Shown here piece after piece: positions 32,914-41,609 of a stretch of 64,000 nt of DNA. Position numbers and translations under genes: made by a program. This DNA is from an uncultured Cryptobacterium sp. (GTDB taxonomy: Bacteria; Actinomycetota; Coriobacteriia; Coriobacteriales; Eggerthellaceae). The stretch's first letter is position 1, and each line of letters begins with the position of its first letter. The stretch covers positions 73,552 through 137,551 of the forward strand of contig CATYOF010000004.1 in NCBI GenBank assembly GCA_958410215.1, in the 5' to 3' direction. The notes beneath the pieces were generated by a model. The model searched no databases. It saw only the letters and a list, made by a program, of their open reading frames with translations, and was not told the DNA's origin.

Positions 32914-33465
32914 ATGGCTACTCCTCGTTTGAAGGAAAAGTACGTAAACGAAGTCGCTCCTAAGCTCTTCAAAGAACTTGAGTGCACCAACGTAAACCAG
33001 GTTCCTCGTTTTGAGAAAATCGTAGTGAACATGGGTGTAGGTCGTGCTGCGGGCGACAAGAAATTGCTTGACGGTGCTATTGCTGATCTTCGCACCATTA
33101 CCGGTCAGCAGCCAATGGTTACCCGCGCTAAGAAATCTATCGCTGGTTTCCATCTGCGTGAAGGTCAGGCAATCGGTTGTAAGGTAACCCTTCGTGGTGA
33201 CCGTATGTGGGAGTTCTTTGATCGTCTGATGTCTATGGCTCTCCCTCGTGTACGCGACTTCCGTGGCTGCAATCCTAAGAGCTTCGACGGTCGTGGCAAC
33301 TACACCATGGGTCTTACCGAACAGCTTATCTTCCCTGAGATCGAGTACGACAAGATCGATCACACCCGTGGTATGGACATCACGTTTGTAACCACCGCTG
33401 AAACCAATGAAGCTGCTAAGGCATTAATGGATGCTATGGGCTTCCCGTTCAAAAAAGAAAACTAA
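32914..33465 (+). CDS. rplE: 50S ribosomal protein L5
   Basis: 183 aa. L5 binds 5S rRNA and forms part of bridge B1b. KIVVNMGVG, GQQPMVTRAKKSIAGFHLREG, PRVRDFRG and the FPEIEYDKID segment are conserved. GAGAAAGG upstream of the ATG. First gene after the internal promoter, leading rpsN, rpsH, rplF, rplR, rpsE and rpmD. Confidence 0.96.
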   Translation: MATPRLKEKYVNEVAPKLFKELECTNVNQVPRFEKIVVNMGVGRAAGDKKLLDGAIADLRTITGQQPMVTRAKKSIAGFHLREGQAIGCKVTLRGDRMWEFFDRLMSMALPRVRDFRGCNPKSFDGRGNYTMGLTEQLIFPEIEYDKIDHTRGMDITFVTTAETNEAAKALMDAMGFPFKKEN

Positions 33466-33511
33466 ATTCTCTAAAAAGTAGAGAATTGGTTATAGGAAAG
33501 AAGGATTTTGA

Positions 33512-33697
33512 ATGGCTAAGAAATCGATGATCGCCAAGTCAAAGCGAGAGCCGAAGTTCTCGACTCGTCAGCACAATCGCTGTGCTCGCTGTGGTCGCCC
33601 TCGTGCGTACTACCGCAAGTTCGGTCTGTGCCGTGTCTGCCTTCGTGAACTTGCTAACAAAGGCGAACTGCCCGGCGTGACCAAGGCTTCCTGGTAA
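33512..33697 (+). CDS. rpsN: 30S ribosomal protein S14 type Z (zinc-binding)
   Basis: 61 aa. The short zinc form: CARCG and CRVC give the four Cys ligands (CxxC-x12-CxxC), with RPRAYYRKFGLCRVCLREL between and after. Zinc-independent paralogues, when present, are longer and usually elsewhere under zinc control. GAAAGAAGG upstream. Confidence 0.96.
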   Translation: MAKKSMIAKSKREPKFSTRQHNRCARCGRPRAYYRKFGLCRVCLRELANKGELPGVTKASW

Positions 33698-33807
33698 GAA
33701 TTAGAAGTTAACGTCACGTTGTTGAGTGTCGAGAGTCAAGGCGCGTGCGTTAAGGGCGCAGGCGAACCGGCTTTTCGTCTCATCATGAACAAAGGAGAAA
33801 CACAACA

Positions 33808-34206
33808 ATGAGCATGAACGATCCTATTGCAGATATGCTTACGCGTGTGCGTAATGCAAACTCTGCAGGCAAGCCGACGGTTTCCATGCCGTCAAGCAAA
33901 AAGCTTGTTGAAATTGCACGCATCATGCACGAAGAGGGCTATATTGCTGGTTTCGATATCGAAGAGGCTAAGCCTCGCGATATTCTTACCATTACCCTCA
34001 AGTATGGTGACAAGAAAGCACGCACGATCCGTGGTTTGAAGCGTATTTCCAAGCCTGGTCTGCGCATCTATGCAGGTAAAGATGAATTACCTCGCGTTCT
34101 TGGCGGTCTTGGTACTGCGGTTATTTCTACGAGCAAAGGCGTTATGGCTGACCGCGATGCCCGTAAAGCTGGCATCGGTGGCGAAGTGATCGCTTACATC
34201 TGGTAG
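33808..34206 (+). CDS. rpsH: 30S ribosomal protein S8
   Basis: 132 aa. S8 organises the central domain of 16S rRNA and in E. coli autoregulates the spc operon. MNDPIADMLTRVRNAN opens the protein and ISTSKGVMADRDARKAGIGGEVIAYIW closes it; both are canonical. AAAGGAG upstream. The 110-nt gap before it is GC-rich with weak hairpins. Confidence 0.97.
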   Translation: MSMNDPIADMLTRVRNANSAGKPTVSMPSSKKLVEIARIMHEEGYIAGFDIEEAKPRDILTITLKYGDKKARTIRGLKRISKPGLRIYAGKDELPRVLGGLGTAVISTSKGVMADRDARKAGIGGEVIAYIW

Positions 34207-34222
34207 GAAGGAAGGAGCGAAT

Positions 34223-34765
34223 ATGTCTCGAATTGGTAAAATGCCTGTCGCCATTCCTTCCGGTGTAGAAGTTGCTGTTGATGGCAGCACGGTTACCGTA
34301 AAAGGTGGCAAAGGTGAATTAACCCGTACGTTCTCTGACATTATCTCTATCAAGATTGAAGAGGGTAATGTAATCGTTGAGCGTCCTGATGATAGCCGCG
34401 AAGCAAAGAGCCTTCACGGTTTGACCCGTACCCTCATTCACAACATGATTCTTGGCGTATCTGAGGGCTATGCAAAGAAACTTGAGCTTGTTGGTGTTGG
34501 TTATCGTGCTGCTTTGAAGGGCACCGACCTTGAACTTCAGCTCGGCTTCTCTCATCCCGTAGTTGTTCCGGCTCCTGAGAACATCACCTTCGAAGTTCCC
34601 AGCCAGACCGAAATCATCGTTAAGGGCATCAGCAAAGAACAAGTTGGCCAGGTTGCAGCTAACATTCGCGCATGGCGTAAGCCTGAACCTTATAAGGGCA
34701 AGGGTATTCGTTATGAGGGCGAATATGTACGTCGCAAGCTTGGTAAGGCTGCTAAGTCTGACTAG
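34223..34765 (+). CDS. rplF: 50S ribosomal protein L6
   Basis: 180 aa. Two L6 repeats: MSRIGKMPVAIPSGVEV at the start and, in the second half, PEPYKGKGIRYEGEYVRRKLGKA near the sarcin-ricin loop contact. GGAAGGAG upstream. Part of the rplE-rpmD run. Confidence 0.97.
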   Translation: MSRIGKMPVAIPSGVEVAVDGSTVTVKGGKGELTRTFSDIISIKIEEGNVIVERPDDSREAKSLHGLTRTLIHNMILGVSEGYAKKLELVGVGYRAALKGTDLELQLGFSHPVVVPAPENITFEVPSQTEIIVKGISKEQVGQVAANIRAWRKPEPYKGKGIRYEGEYVRRKLGKAAKSD

Positions 34766-34797
34766 TCCAGAAGCGTTGTAACGAAGGGAATTTACTC

Positions 34798-35166
34798 ATG
34801 AAGAAACTTCAAAAGAAACAAGCTGGGCTTCGTCGTCGTCATACTCGCGTTCGCGGTAAGATTTCCGGTACGCCCGCTCGTCCGCGTTTGTGCATCACCC
34901 GCTCAAATGCAAATATGTATGCTCAGGTAATTGATGATGTTGCAGGTAAGACCATCTGCGCAGTATCTACCTTGGGTGCAGAGTTCAAAGCAACCGAAAA
35001 GAACGGCAGCACCGTAGAAGGCGCTGAAGCTTTAGGTGAACTCATTGGTAAGAAAGCACAGGAAAACGGCATCACTGAGGTTGTTTTTGACCGCGGTGGT
35101 AACCTGTATCACGGACGCATCAAGGCTGTTGCCGAAGGTGCACGCGGTGCAGGCCTGAAGTTCTAA
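34798..35166 (+). CDS. rplR: 50S ribosomal protein L18
   Basis: 122 aa. L18 binds 5S rRNA with L5. The basic N-terminus (RRRHTRVRGKISGTPARPRL) and VVFDRGGNLYHGRIKAVAEGAREAGL-like C-terminus (GARGAGLKF here) are typical. GAAGGGA upstream; rpsE begins 16 nt downstream. Confidence 0.96.
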   Translation: MKKLQKKQAGLRRRHTRVRGKISGTPARPRLCITRSNANMYAQVIDDVAGKTICAVSTLGAEFKATEKNGSTVEGAEALGELIGKKAQENGITEVVFDRGGNLYHGRIKAVAEGARGAGLKF

Positions 35167-35182
35167 GGGAGGGTTAGTGTCT

Positions 35183-35707
35183 ATGGCTAAAAAGCTTGAA
35201 AACCAGGCAGGCGTTCCCGAACTTCAGGAACGTGTTGTTTACATCAACCGCGTTTCTAAGGTTGTTAAGGGCGGCCGTCGTTTTGCTTTAACTGCATTGG
35301 TAGTAGTTGGCGACAGCAATGGTCGTGTAGGTATTGGTATGGGTAAGTCCCAGGAAGTACCTACTGCTATCAAGAAGGGCGTTGAAGACGCTAAGAAGAA
35401 TATGTTCAAGGTTCCTCTGACCGAGGCTGGTACGCTTCCTCATGACATCATTGGTGAATATGGTGCTGGTCGCGTTCTGATTAAGCCTGCTGCTCCTGGT
35501 ACTGGTGTTATCGCTGGCGGTGCTGCTCGTGCTGTTATGGAGCTTACGGGTGTAAAGGACGTATTCTGCAAATCTTTGGGTACCGACAATGTTCTTAACA
35601 TCGTTAAGGCAACCGCTGAAGGTCTTAAGAACATGCAGAGCCCTGAAGAGGTTGCTCAGCGCCGCGGTATCTCCGTTTCTCAGATTTACGGCTGGAAGGA
35701 GAACTAA
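35183..35707 (+). CDS. rpsE: 30S ribosomal protein S5
   Basis: 174 aa. S5 helps decoding fidelity and mRNA unwinding. RVVYINRVSKVVKGGRRF and GNGRVG-like SNGRVGIGMGKSQEVP mark the N-terminal dsRNA-binding fold; KSLGTDNVLNIVKAT lies in the C-terminal half. ATG 35183 is preferred to GTG 35177 because AGGGAGGG ends 9 nt upstream. Confidence 0.96.
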   Translation: MAKKLENQAGVPELQERVVYINRVSKVVKGGRRFALTALVVVGDSNGRVGIGMGKSQEVPTAIKKGVEDAKKNMFKVPLTEAGTLPHDIIGEYGAGRVLIKPAAPGTGVIAGGAARAVMELTGVKDVFCKSLGTDNVLNIVKATAEGLKNMQSPEEVAQRRGISVSQIYGWKEN

Positions 35708-35709
35708 TA

Positions 35710-35898
35710 ATGGCTGACGCAAAAACTCTGCGTATCACCCAGGTAAAGAGCTCCATCGGTTATAAGTATGATCAGGGTCGCACCCTGAAGGCTCTTGGTC
35801 TTGGCAAAGTTGGTCGTACGGTAGAGCAGACCGACAATCCTGCAGTACGCGGTATGATCTTTAAAGTTAAGCACCTCGTAGAGGTTGAAGAACTCTAA
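35710..35898 (+). CDS. rpmD: 50S ribosomal protein L30
   Basis: 62 aa. KTLRITQVKSSIGYKYDQGRTLKALGLGKVGRTVEQTDNPAVRGMI contains the typical L30 fold (quoted as a landmark over residues 5-50, key residues IG near 16 and NP-RGM near 45). Two nt after rpsE. A strong terminator follows at 35906, separating it from rplO. Confidence 0.95.
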   Translation: MADAKTLRITQVKSSIGYKYDQGRTLKALGLGKVGRTVEQTDNPAVRGMIFKVKHLVEVEEL

Positions 35899-35905
35899 AG
35901 CAATT

Positions 35906-35935
35906 AAAGCGCCGTTCTTTTGAGCGGCGCTTTTT
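35906..35935 (+). terminator. Terminator between rpmD and rplO
   Basis: AAAGCGCCG (35906-35914) pairs with CGGCGCTTT (35925-35933), extended by TTC/GAG around a TTTT loop, with a T-run after the stem. It splits the classical spc order. Confidence 0.8.
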
Positions 35936-35989
35936 AATTGCATACACTCTGTGAAGACAAAAGTTATGGGCGCGTTTTGGCGCCTTTTG

Positions 35990-35998
35990 TGCGATAAT
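35990..35998 (+). promoter_or_regulatory. Extended -10 promoter of rplO-secY
   Basis: TGCGATAAT at 35990-35998 fits an extended -10 (TG-N-TATAAT). No good -35 is seen. The leader to rplO is about 82 nt. Confidence 0.5.
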
Positions 35999-36026
35999 GG
36001 CAAAAGTTTTTGTCTAAAGTAAGTTT

Positions 36027-36064
36027 GTCGGCGGCGAGCTGCCGACCCCTTCACGTGGAAGGGT
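36027..36064 (+). promoter_or_regulatory. Tandem hairpins in the rplO leader
   Basis: GTCGGC (36027-36032) pairs with GCCGAC (36041-36046), then CCCTTC pairs with GAAGGG around ACGTG. Two stem-loops lie just ahead of the ribosome site of rplO, suggesting translational control. Confidence 0.45.
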
Positions 36065-36087
36065 TAGCGTAAAAGGAGAAACAAAAC

Positions 36088-36537
36088 ATGGAACTTAAGG
36101 ATTTACGTCCTGCTGAAGGTGCAACCAAGGCTCGTAAGCGTGTTGGTCGTGGCCCTGCATCTGGTACTGGCAAAACTGCTGGTCGTGGTTTGAATGGTCA
36201 GAAGTCTCGTTCTGGCGGCGGTAAGGGAACCGGCTTCGAGGGTGGTCAGACTCCACTCGCACGTCGTTTGCCAAAGCTTCCTGGCTTCCGCAACATTAAC
36301 CGCGTTGAATATCTCCCTGTAAACGTAAGCCGCATCGAAAAGTATTTCGAAGCAGGTGAAGTTGTTGATGGCGATTCCTTGGCAGCTAAGGGCATCATTA
36401 AGAACTCTAACGCTTTGGTAAAGGTTTTGGGCGATGGTGAAATCACCAAGGCTGTAACGGTAAAGGTAGATAAGGTATCTGCTTCTGCTAAAGCTAAGAT
36501 TGAGGCTGCTGGAGGAAAGGTCGAAGAGCCTTGCTAA
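36088..36537 (+). CDS. rplO: 50S ribosomal protein L15
   Basis: 149 aa. The glycine-rich N-terminal extension (RVGRGPASGTGKTAGRGLNGQKSRSG region, about residues 18-43) and GFEGGQTPLARRLPKLPGF are conserved. L15 is a late 50S assembly protein. AAAGGAG upstream. Its end overlaps secY by 7 nt, coupling the two genes. Confidence 0.96.
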   Translation: MELKDLRPAEGATKARKRVGRGPASGTGKTAGRGLNGQKSRSGGGKGTGFEGGQTPLARRLPKLPGFRNINRVEYLPVNVSRIEKYFEAGEVVDGDSLAAKGIIKNSNALVKVLGDGEITKAVTVKVDKVSASAKAKIEAAGGKVEEPC

Positions 36538-37811
36538 GTTCTCTTGTACAAGCGTTTAAGGTTCCAGAGCTCAGGAATAAAATCCTGTTTACTCTGGGTA
36601 TCTTGGCGCTCTACCGTTTAGGCGCGTATATTCCTGTGCCAGGCATTCCCTTTAGAGCGTTTGCTGATTCCTTTTCGGAGCAGGGCGTTGGAATGGTCAT
36701 GCTCGACCTGTTTACCGGTGGTGCACTTTCCAACTTCTCGGTATTCGCACTAGGTATTATGCCCTACATTACTGCTTCTATTATTATGCAGTTGATGCAG
36801 GGTGTTATTCCTGCGGTAGGTCGTTGGAATAGGGAAGGCGAAGCAGGTAGACGTCGTGTTACCCAGGTAACTCGTTATCTGACTTTGGGTCTTGCTTTGA
36901 TTAACGCTATTGGTTATTTGTTCCTGTTCAAATCTCAGGCATATGGCGTAGTGTTCAGCACGGCTATCCCAGAAATTGTGACCGACATTTTGGTTGTCTT
37001 TACGTTGGTGGTAGGTACGGCTCTTATCATGTGGATGGGCGAGCTTATTACTCAGCGTGGTGTAGGTAACGGCATGTCCCTCATCATTTTTGTATCCATC
37101 GTAGCTTCAGTTCCTTCGGCGATCTTCTCGTCGATCAACCTGAATGCGGACTTTGGTATGGGTCTTGCAGTTACCATCCTTATCTTGGTTATTGTGGTTC
37201 TCTGCATTCCTGCCATTATCTTTATCGAGCGCGCTCAGCGTCGTATTCCCATTAGCTACGCTAAGCGTATTCAGGGACGCAGGATGATGGGTGGCCAGAA
37301 TTCCTATTTACCTATCAAGATTAATGCAGCGGGTGTTATCCCTATTATCTTTGCAAGCTGCTTGATCTACTTCCCCGCACAGTTAGCTGCGCTCTTCAAT
37401 GTAGACTGGCTAACCATGGTTTCTAACGCTATGTCTGCGGGCTGGGTAAACTGGATTCTTACGGCAGTGTTCATTATCTTCTTTGCGTACTTCTATACGT
37501 CGATCGTATTTAACCCCACTGAAACGGCTGAAAACTTACAGCAGCAAGGTGGCTTTATTCCAGGTATTCGTCCTGGAGCTAATACGGTAGCGTATCTGAA
37601 GAACGTAATGCGCCATGTAATTTTACCTGGTGCTGTGTTCATTGCTTTGATTGCAGTCGTGCCTTCTATTTTGTTCTACTTTACGAACAATGCTTTGATT
37701 CAGGCTTTCGGTGGTACTTCTATCCTTATCATGATTGGTGTAGCGCTTGATACCATGAATAAGATTGAATCTCAGTTGAAGATGTACAACTACGACGGTT
37801 TCTTTAAGTAA
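36531..37811 (+). CDS. secY: Protein translocase subunit SecY
   Basis: 426 aa, ten predicted membrane helices. It forms the Sec channel with SecE and SecG. VPELRNKILFTLGILALYRLGAYIPVPGI opens the protein (helix 1, about 10-38), and RIQGRRMMGGQNSYLPIKIN marks the cytosolic loop contacting the ribosome or SecA. TTG start with GGAGGAAAGG ending 10 nt upstream, overlapping rplO. Confidence 0.97.
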   Translation: MLSSLVQAFKVPELRNKILFTLGILALYRLGAYIPVPGIPFRAFADSFSEQGVGMVMLDLFTGGALSNFSVFALGIMPYITASIIMQLMQGVIPAVGRWNREGEAGRRRVTQVTRYLTLGLALINAIGYLFLFKSQAYGVVFSTAIPEIVTDILVVFTLVVGTALIMWMGELITQRGVGNGMSLIIFVSIVASVPSAIFSSINLNADFGMGLAVTILILVIVVLCIPAIIFIERAQRRIPISYAKRIQGRRMMGGQNSYLPIKINAAGVIPIIFASCLIYFPAQLAALFNVDWLTMVSNAMSAGWVNWILTAVFIIFFAYFYTSIVFNPTETAENLQQQGGFIPGIRPGANTVAYLKNVMRHVILPGAVFIALIAVVPSILFYFTNNALIQAFGGTSILIMIGVALDTMNKIESQLKMYNYDGFFK

Positions 37812-37836
37812 AACCGTCTACACACTACCTATTGGA

Positions 37837-37865
37837 AGAGCGGCTCAAGTGAGTCGCTCTTTTTG
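37837..37865 (+). terminator. Terminator after secY
   Basis: AGAGCGGCTC (37837-37846) pairs with GAGTCGCTCT (37851-37860), 10 bp with one G-U pair, loop AAGT, then TTTTTG. Confidence 0.85.
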
Positions 37866-37963
37866 TATGTAGACATACCGAAACGCTCAAAAGGAGCATA
37901 TAAAACGGAGCATATTCTGTCATGATAAAGATCGGATGCTGTAGTGGGGGAGGTAATTAAGAG

Positions 37964-38446
37964 GTGGATACTCAAGTTTCATTTCGATTTGCAACGCCTG
38001 ATGATACAGAAATAATTCTTGGTTTTATTAAAGCGCTTGCGCAGTATGAAAAATTAGAGCACGAAGTGGTCGCAACTTCTGAATTGCTTAATGAATGGAT
38101 TTTTGAAAAAGAAAAAGCTGAAGTTATCTTTGCAGTCGTTGAGGGAAAAGAAGTTGGTTTTGCGTTGTTCTTCCATAATTTCTCAACGTTTTTAGGACGA
38201 GCGGGAATCTATCTTGAAGACTTATTTGTAAAGCCAGAATTCCGTGGCTGTGGTTACGGAAAGGCGCTTTTGGTGAAACTTTCTCAAATTACTGTAGAGC
38301 GAGGATGTGGAAGGCTTGAGTGGTCTTGTCTTGATTGGAATGCTCCAAGTATTGGATTTTATACCTCGTTAGGAGCGGTATGTATGGATGGATGGCATAC
38401 CTATCGATTGACAGGGGAGTCTCTCAACCAACTTTCTCAAGCATAA
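37964..38446 (+). CDS. GNAT-family N-acetyltransferase, diamine-acetyltransferase-like
   Basis: 160 aa. The acetyl-CoA binding motif A is EDLFVKPEFRGCGYGKALL (RGxGxG/A pattern with Gly-Cys-Gly), and LEWSCLDWNAPSIGFYTSLGA is motif B, both closely like spermidine/spermine or thialysine acetyltransferases. Likely acetylates a polyamine or similar amine, though substrate is inferred only. GTG start with GGGGGAGGT upstream. It sits between secY and adk, which are usually adjacent, and has its own terminator upstream and a promoter downstream. Confidence 0.85.
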   Translation: MDTQVSFRFATPDDTEIILGFIKALAQYEKLEHEVVATSELLNEWIFEKEKAEVIFAVVEGKEVGFALFFHNFSTFLGRAGIYLEDLFVKPEFRGCGYGKALLVKLSQITVERGCGRLEWSCLDWNAPSIGFYTSLGAVCMDGWHTYRLTGESLNQLSQA

Positions 38447-38479
38447 AAAAGATGTAATTTCCGCTTTAATTATTCGCTT

Positions 38480-38488
38480 TGCTACAAT
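38480..38488 (+). promoter_or_regulatory. Extended -10 promoter of adk
   Basis: TGCTACAAT at 38480-38488 fits TG-N-TAnAAT. It would start adk mRNA about 35 nt before its ATG. Confidence 0.5.
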
Positions 38489-38529
38489 GTATGAAGCGAT
38501 TTTATCGAATCCGCAAGAAAGGATCATTT

Positions 38530-39156
38530 ATGAATATCGTTTTGCTGGGCGCTCCTGGCGCTGGTAAAGGAACCCAGGCTGCAAAGCTCGTTGAAAAGTA
38601 TGGCTATGCTCACATCTCTACGGGCGACATGCTTCGTGCAGCAGTAAAGAATCAAACTCCTTTGGGTCTTGAAGCAAAGAAGTATATGGATGCAGGCGAT
38701 TTGGTTCCTGACGAAGTAGTAATTGGCTTGGTTAAGGAACGTCTTCAGGATGAGGATACCAAGGCTGGCTTTATTTTGGACGGCTTCCCTCGCACCTCTA
38801 CCCAGGCAGTAGCTCTTGACTCAGAACTTGCTTCTTTGGATCGTCCTTTGGATGCAGCGCTGTTGGTTGATGTTGACAAAGAAGTTATTATCAAGCGCCT
38901 TACTTCTCGTCGCATGTGTCGTGATTGCGGTTACATTGGTTCTGATAAAGATGCTAAGTGCCCTAAGTGCGGTGGCGAAATGTATCAGCGCGATGACGAC
39001 AATGAAGCAACGGTACGCAATCGTCTTGACGTGTATGAAAATTCCACGGCTCCTCTGATTGACTATTATCGTGGTTGCGATTTGCTCATCGAAATTGATG
39101 GCGATCGTGATCCGGAAGCTGTTCTTGCGTCTATTATTGAAGCGCTGGATATTTAA
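38530..39156 (+). CDS. adk: Adenylate kinase, zinc-LID type
   Basis: 208 aa. Catalyses ATP + AMP = 2 ADP. P-loop GAPGAGKGTQ (about 7-16), then HISTGDMLR, LDGFPRT and the LID (about 126-163), where CRDC and CPKC (four Cys) form a structural zinc site. ATG 38530 is used since GAAAGGATC lies upstream; an in-frame start at 38479 adds residues before the beta-1 strand. map and infA, often next, are absent. Confidence 0.96.
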   Translation: MNIVLLGAPGAGKGTQAAKLVEKYGYAHISTGDMLRAAVKNQTPLGLEAKKYMDAGDLVPDEVVIGLVKERLQDEDTKAGFILDGFPRTSTQAVALDSELASLDRPLDAALLVDVDKEVIIKRLTSRRMCRDCGYIGSDKDAKCPKCGGEMYQRDDDNEATVRNRLDVYENSTAPLIDYYRGCDLLIEIDGDRDPEAVLASIIEALDI

Positions 39157-39216
39157 GCTATAAAGCCTTCAATAGCAGCCCTTGTCTCAATAGGGAATTC
39201 TCTTGCCCATTTGAAT

Positions 39217-39251
39217 AACCCCTGAATCGTTAGATTCAGGGGTTTTCTTTT
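39217..39251 (+). terminator. Terminator after adk
   Basis: AACCCCTGAATC (39217-39228) and GATTCAGGGGTT (39233-39244) form a perfect 12-bp stem with loop GTTA, followed by TTCTTTT. Confidence 0.9.
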
Positions 39252-39354
39252 CGAGCTAGCAACCAAAAGGTCTATAGCCCTTCTTTTTTACAGGTGAGTG
39301 ATTTTAGGAAGTTAAAAGAAAACAAATGAACCCATAGGGTAAACAGAAGTGAAT

Positions 39355-39363
39355 TGATACAAT
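39355..39363 (+). promoter_or_regulatory. Extended -10 immediately upstream of the GT-C-like gene
   Basis: TGATACAAT at 39355-39363 fits TG-N-TAnAAT. The predicted transcription start (about 39370) falls at the ATG at 39372, so the message may be leaderless, as is common in Actinomycetota. Confidence 0.45.
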
Positions 39364-39371
39364 AAGTGCCT

Positions 39372-41609
39372 ATGAGGCCGATTGAAGATGTAACAGATGA
39401 AGGTATCGAACTTGCCCGATCGCATGCGCAGCAAATCAAGCATGCGGCTATTCGGGTAGGTATTATCTTGGTGCTGGCACTTTTGCTCGAAGTGTTTTTA
39501 TTCAATATGAACTTTTTTATTTCATCGACCTATGAGCCAGTTAACCTTACCAATCAATCTGGTTTGGCTCCGGCTGATTCGAGTGAGGTTGAGGAAGGTA
39601 GTTTCGCTCAAAACCAACCCGTGCGGCTTACGGCAACGTCTAACGTTTTGGAATTTCATGACCTCAACAAGGAAATTCATAATATTCATCTTGATTTTGA
39701 TAACACTCAGGCGGCACAAAATCTTACTGTTCAAATAAGTTTTACTGATTCTGCGCATGAGACGTATTTCAATACAACGGAATATACCTTTGGAGTCCCC
39801 GAGGTAGACGTTTCTACGTTTAGTGAAGATAGTCAGTATTTGTATTTACAAAGCTCTGGACTTATTCAAGATTTACGCATTGAAATAGTGAATGAAGACG
39901 CAACGTATCCTATCGTGTTGAATGCGTTGGTGATTAATGACCCTCAACCCTTTGCTTTTAATGGCTTGCGGTTTTTTGTGGCGTTCATTGTCCTTCTCTT
40001 TGTGTATGTATTTAGGCCAAAGTCGAGTATCTATCGTTGCAAAATAAAAGAACACCCTCGGTTCAGCCGAGCCTGTATTGTGGCGGCGACCGCATTTGAG
40101 GTATTTATCCTGACTGCTTATTTGCTCTTTGGTTCCAATCAGGTTGGTATTGCAACTGCTTTCTATAATTCCGGTTCTTGGGATGGGCACAGTATAGTAA
40201 ACACCTATGAGGTGGGTGGCGAAAACGCTCAGCAATATGCCGAATTAGCAAAAGCAATGGCGCATGGGCAGTTGTATTTAGAAGAGGAACCTCCTCAGTG
40301 GCTTCAGGATATGGAAAACCCTTACGACAAGGGTGCTCGTGATGAATTGCAAAAACAGACTGGCGAAGCATACCTGTTTGATGTGGCTTATTACGAAGGA
40401 CACTACTATGTGTATTTTGGGGTACTGCCTGTTTTGCTGTTCTATTTACCTTTCTATCTTTTAACAGGGTCAAGCTTCCCTACTGCAATAGGGGTGCTTA
40501 TAGCCTGTATTGCCTTTATATTAGGAATAACGGCACTTATGGATAGGTTTGCGCGCTATCACTTTAAACGGGTCAGTTTAGGCTTGTTTCTCCTGCTGCA
40601 AATTCCCTTGGTGGGTTGTTCAGGGATGTTGTATCTGGCTAAATTCCCAACGTTTTATTCGCTTCCTATTGCGTTGGCGCTTGCTTTTACGGTGTGGGGC
40701 TTGTATTTCTGGCTTCATGGGCGTTCATCGCAAAAAGCGTGGGGTTGGTATTTAGCAGGTTCGCTCTGTATGGCTTTAGTAGTGGCGTGCCGTCCGCAGT
40801 TTGTGGTCTTTTCCCTTTTGGCTTTTCCTTTATTCTGGCGAAAGTTTATTACCGAAAAGCATTTATTCACACCTAAAGGGGCACGGGAATTTGCCTGTCT
40901 CTTGGCGCCTTATGCCATTGTTGCGGCAGGCATCATGCTTTATAACCGTGCACGTTTCGGATCGTTCTTTGATTTTGGGGCGAACTATAACCTAACCGTA
41001 AATGATATGACCCAGCGCGGCACCAACCCGGGTCGTTTCTTGCCGGCACTGTTTGCCTATTTCTTGCAAACACCAACTACAACCGGGGTTTTTCCTTGGA
41101 TTCAACCTACAACGTTTGACACTACGTATTTAGGGCAAACCATCAAAGAAGTAACGTTTGGTGGAATTTTGGTATGCCTGCCCATCCTATGGATTCTGGC
41201 TTTTGCGAAACCAATTTTGAAATACCGCTTTAAGGTTCGTTCAACTAATACTATTGCGGGTGTGGTTATTACCATGCTTATTTCCGGCGTTGTAGTGGCA
41301 TGTCTTGATGCCCAGATGGCAGGAATTCTGCAAAGGTATACTGCTGACTACAGTACGCTTTTCCTTATGCCAGCGGTCCTTCTTGCGTTTGTTGCAAATG
41401 ATGCCCTTTCTGCTCATGCAAAAACGGATGAGGGTAAGCTATTTTTCGAAAAATCGCATGCTTTGTATTTGCGGGGAATCCAAGTAGCAGTAGCACTGAG
41501 CATACTTTATGTAACCTTAGTATGTTTTGTTCCTGAAACGGGTTGGTATTCTGATGTATACGATTGGGCGTATCAAGATCTTATAGAAATGGTTCAATTC
41601 TGGACCTAA
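39372..41609 (+). CDS. Large polytopic membrane protein, GT-C glycosyltransferase-like
   Basis: 745 aa. One helix near residues 26-47, an extracytoplasmic beta-rich domain (about 50-195), then ten or more membrane helices. LYNRARFGSFFDFGANYNLT (about 518-537) resembles the loop seen in GT-C glycosyl- or mannosyltransferases using polyprenyl-phosphate sugars. No DxD or clear acceptor motif could be assigned, so the function is inferred: surface glycan or protein glycosylation. Start is ATG 39372 or GTG 39366; no ribosome site is visible, consistent with a leaderless message. It stands alone between two intergenic regions. Confidence 0.6.
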   Translation: MRPIEDVTDEGIELARSHAQQIKHAAIRVGIILVLALLLEVFLFNMNFFISSTYEPVNLTNQSGLAPADSSEVEEGSFAQNQPVRLTATSNVLEFHDLNKEIHNIHLDFDNTQAAQNLTVQISFTDSAHETYFNTTEYTFGVPEVDVSTFSEDSQYLYLQSSGLIQDLRIEIVNEDATYPIVLNALVINDPQPFAFNGLRFFVAFIVLLFVYVFRPKSSIYRCKIKEHPRFSRACIVAATAFEVFILTAYLLFGSNQVGIATAFYNSGSWDGHSIVNTYEVGGENAQQYAELAKAMAHGQLYLEEEPPQWLQDMENPYDKGARDELQKQTGEAYLFDVAYYEGHYYVYFGVLPVLLFYLPFYLLTGSSFPTAIGVLIACIAFILGITALMDRFARYHFKRVSLGLFLLLQIPLVGCSGMLYLAKFPTFYSLPIALALAFTVWGLYFWLHGRSSQKAWGWYLAGSLCMALVVACRPQFVVFSLLAFPLFWRKFITEKHLFTPKGAREFACLLAPYAIVAAGIMLYNRARFGSFFDFGANYNLTVNDMTQRGTNPGRFLPALFAYFLQTPTTTGVFPWIQPTTFDTTYLGQTIKEVTFGGILVCLPILWILAFAKPILKYRFKVRSTNTIAGVVITMLISGVVVACLDAQMAGILQRYTADYSTLFLMPAVLLAFVANDALSAHAKTDEGKLFFEKSHALYLRGIQVAVALSILYVTLVCFVPETGWYSDVYDWAYQDLIEMVQFWT

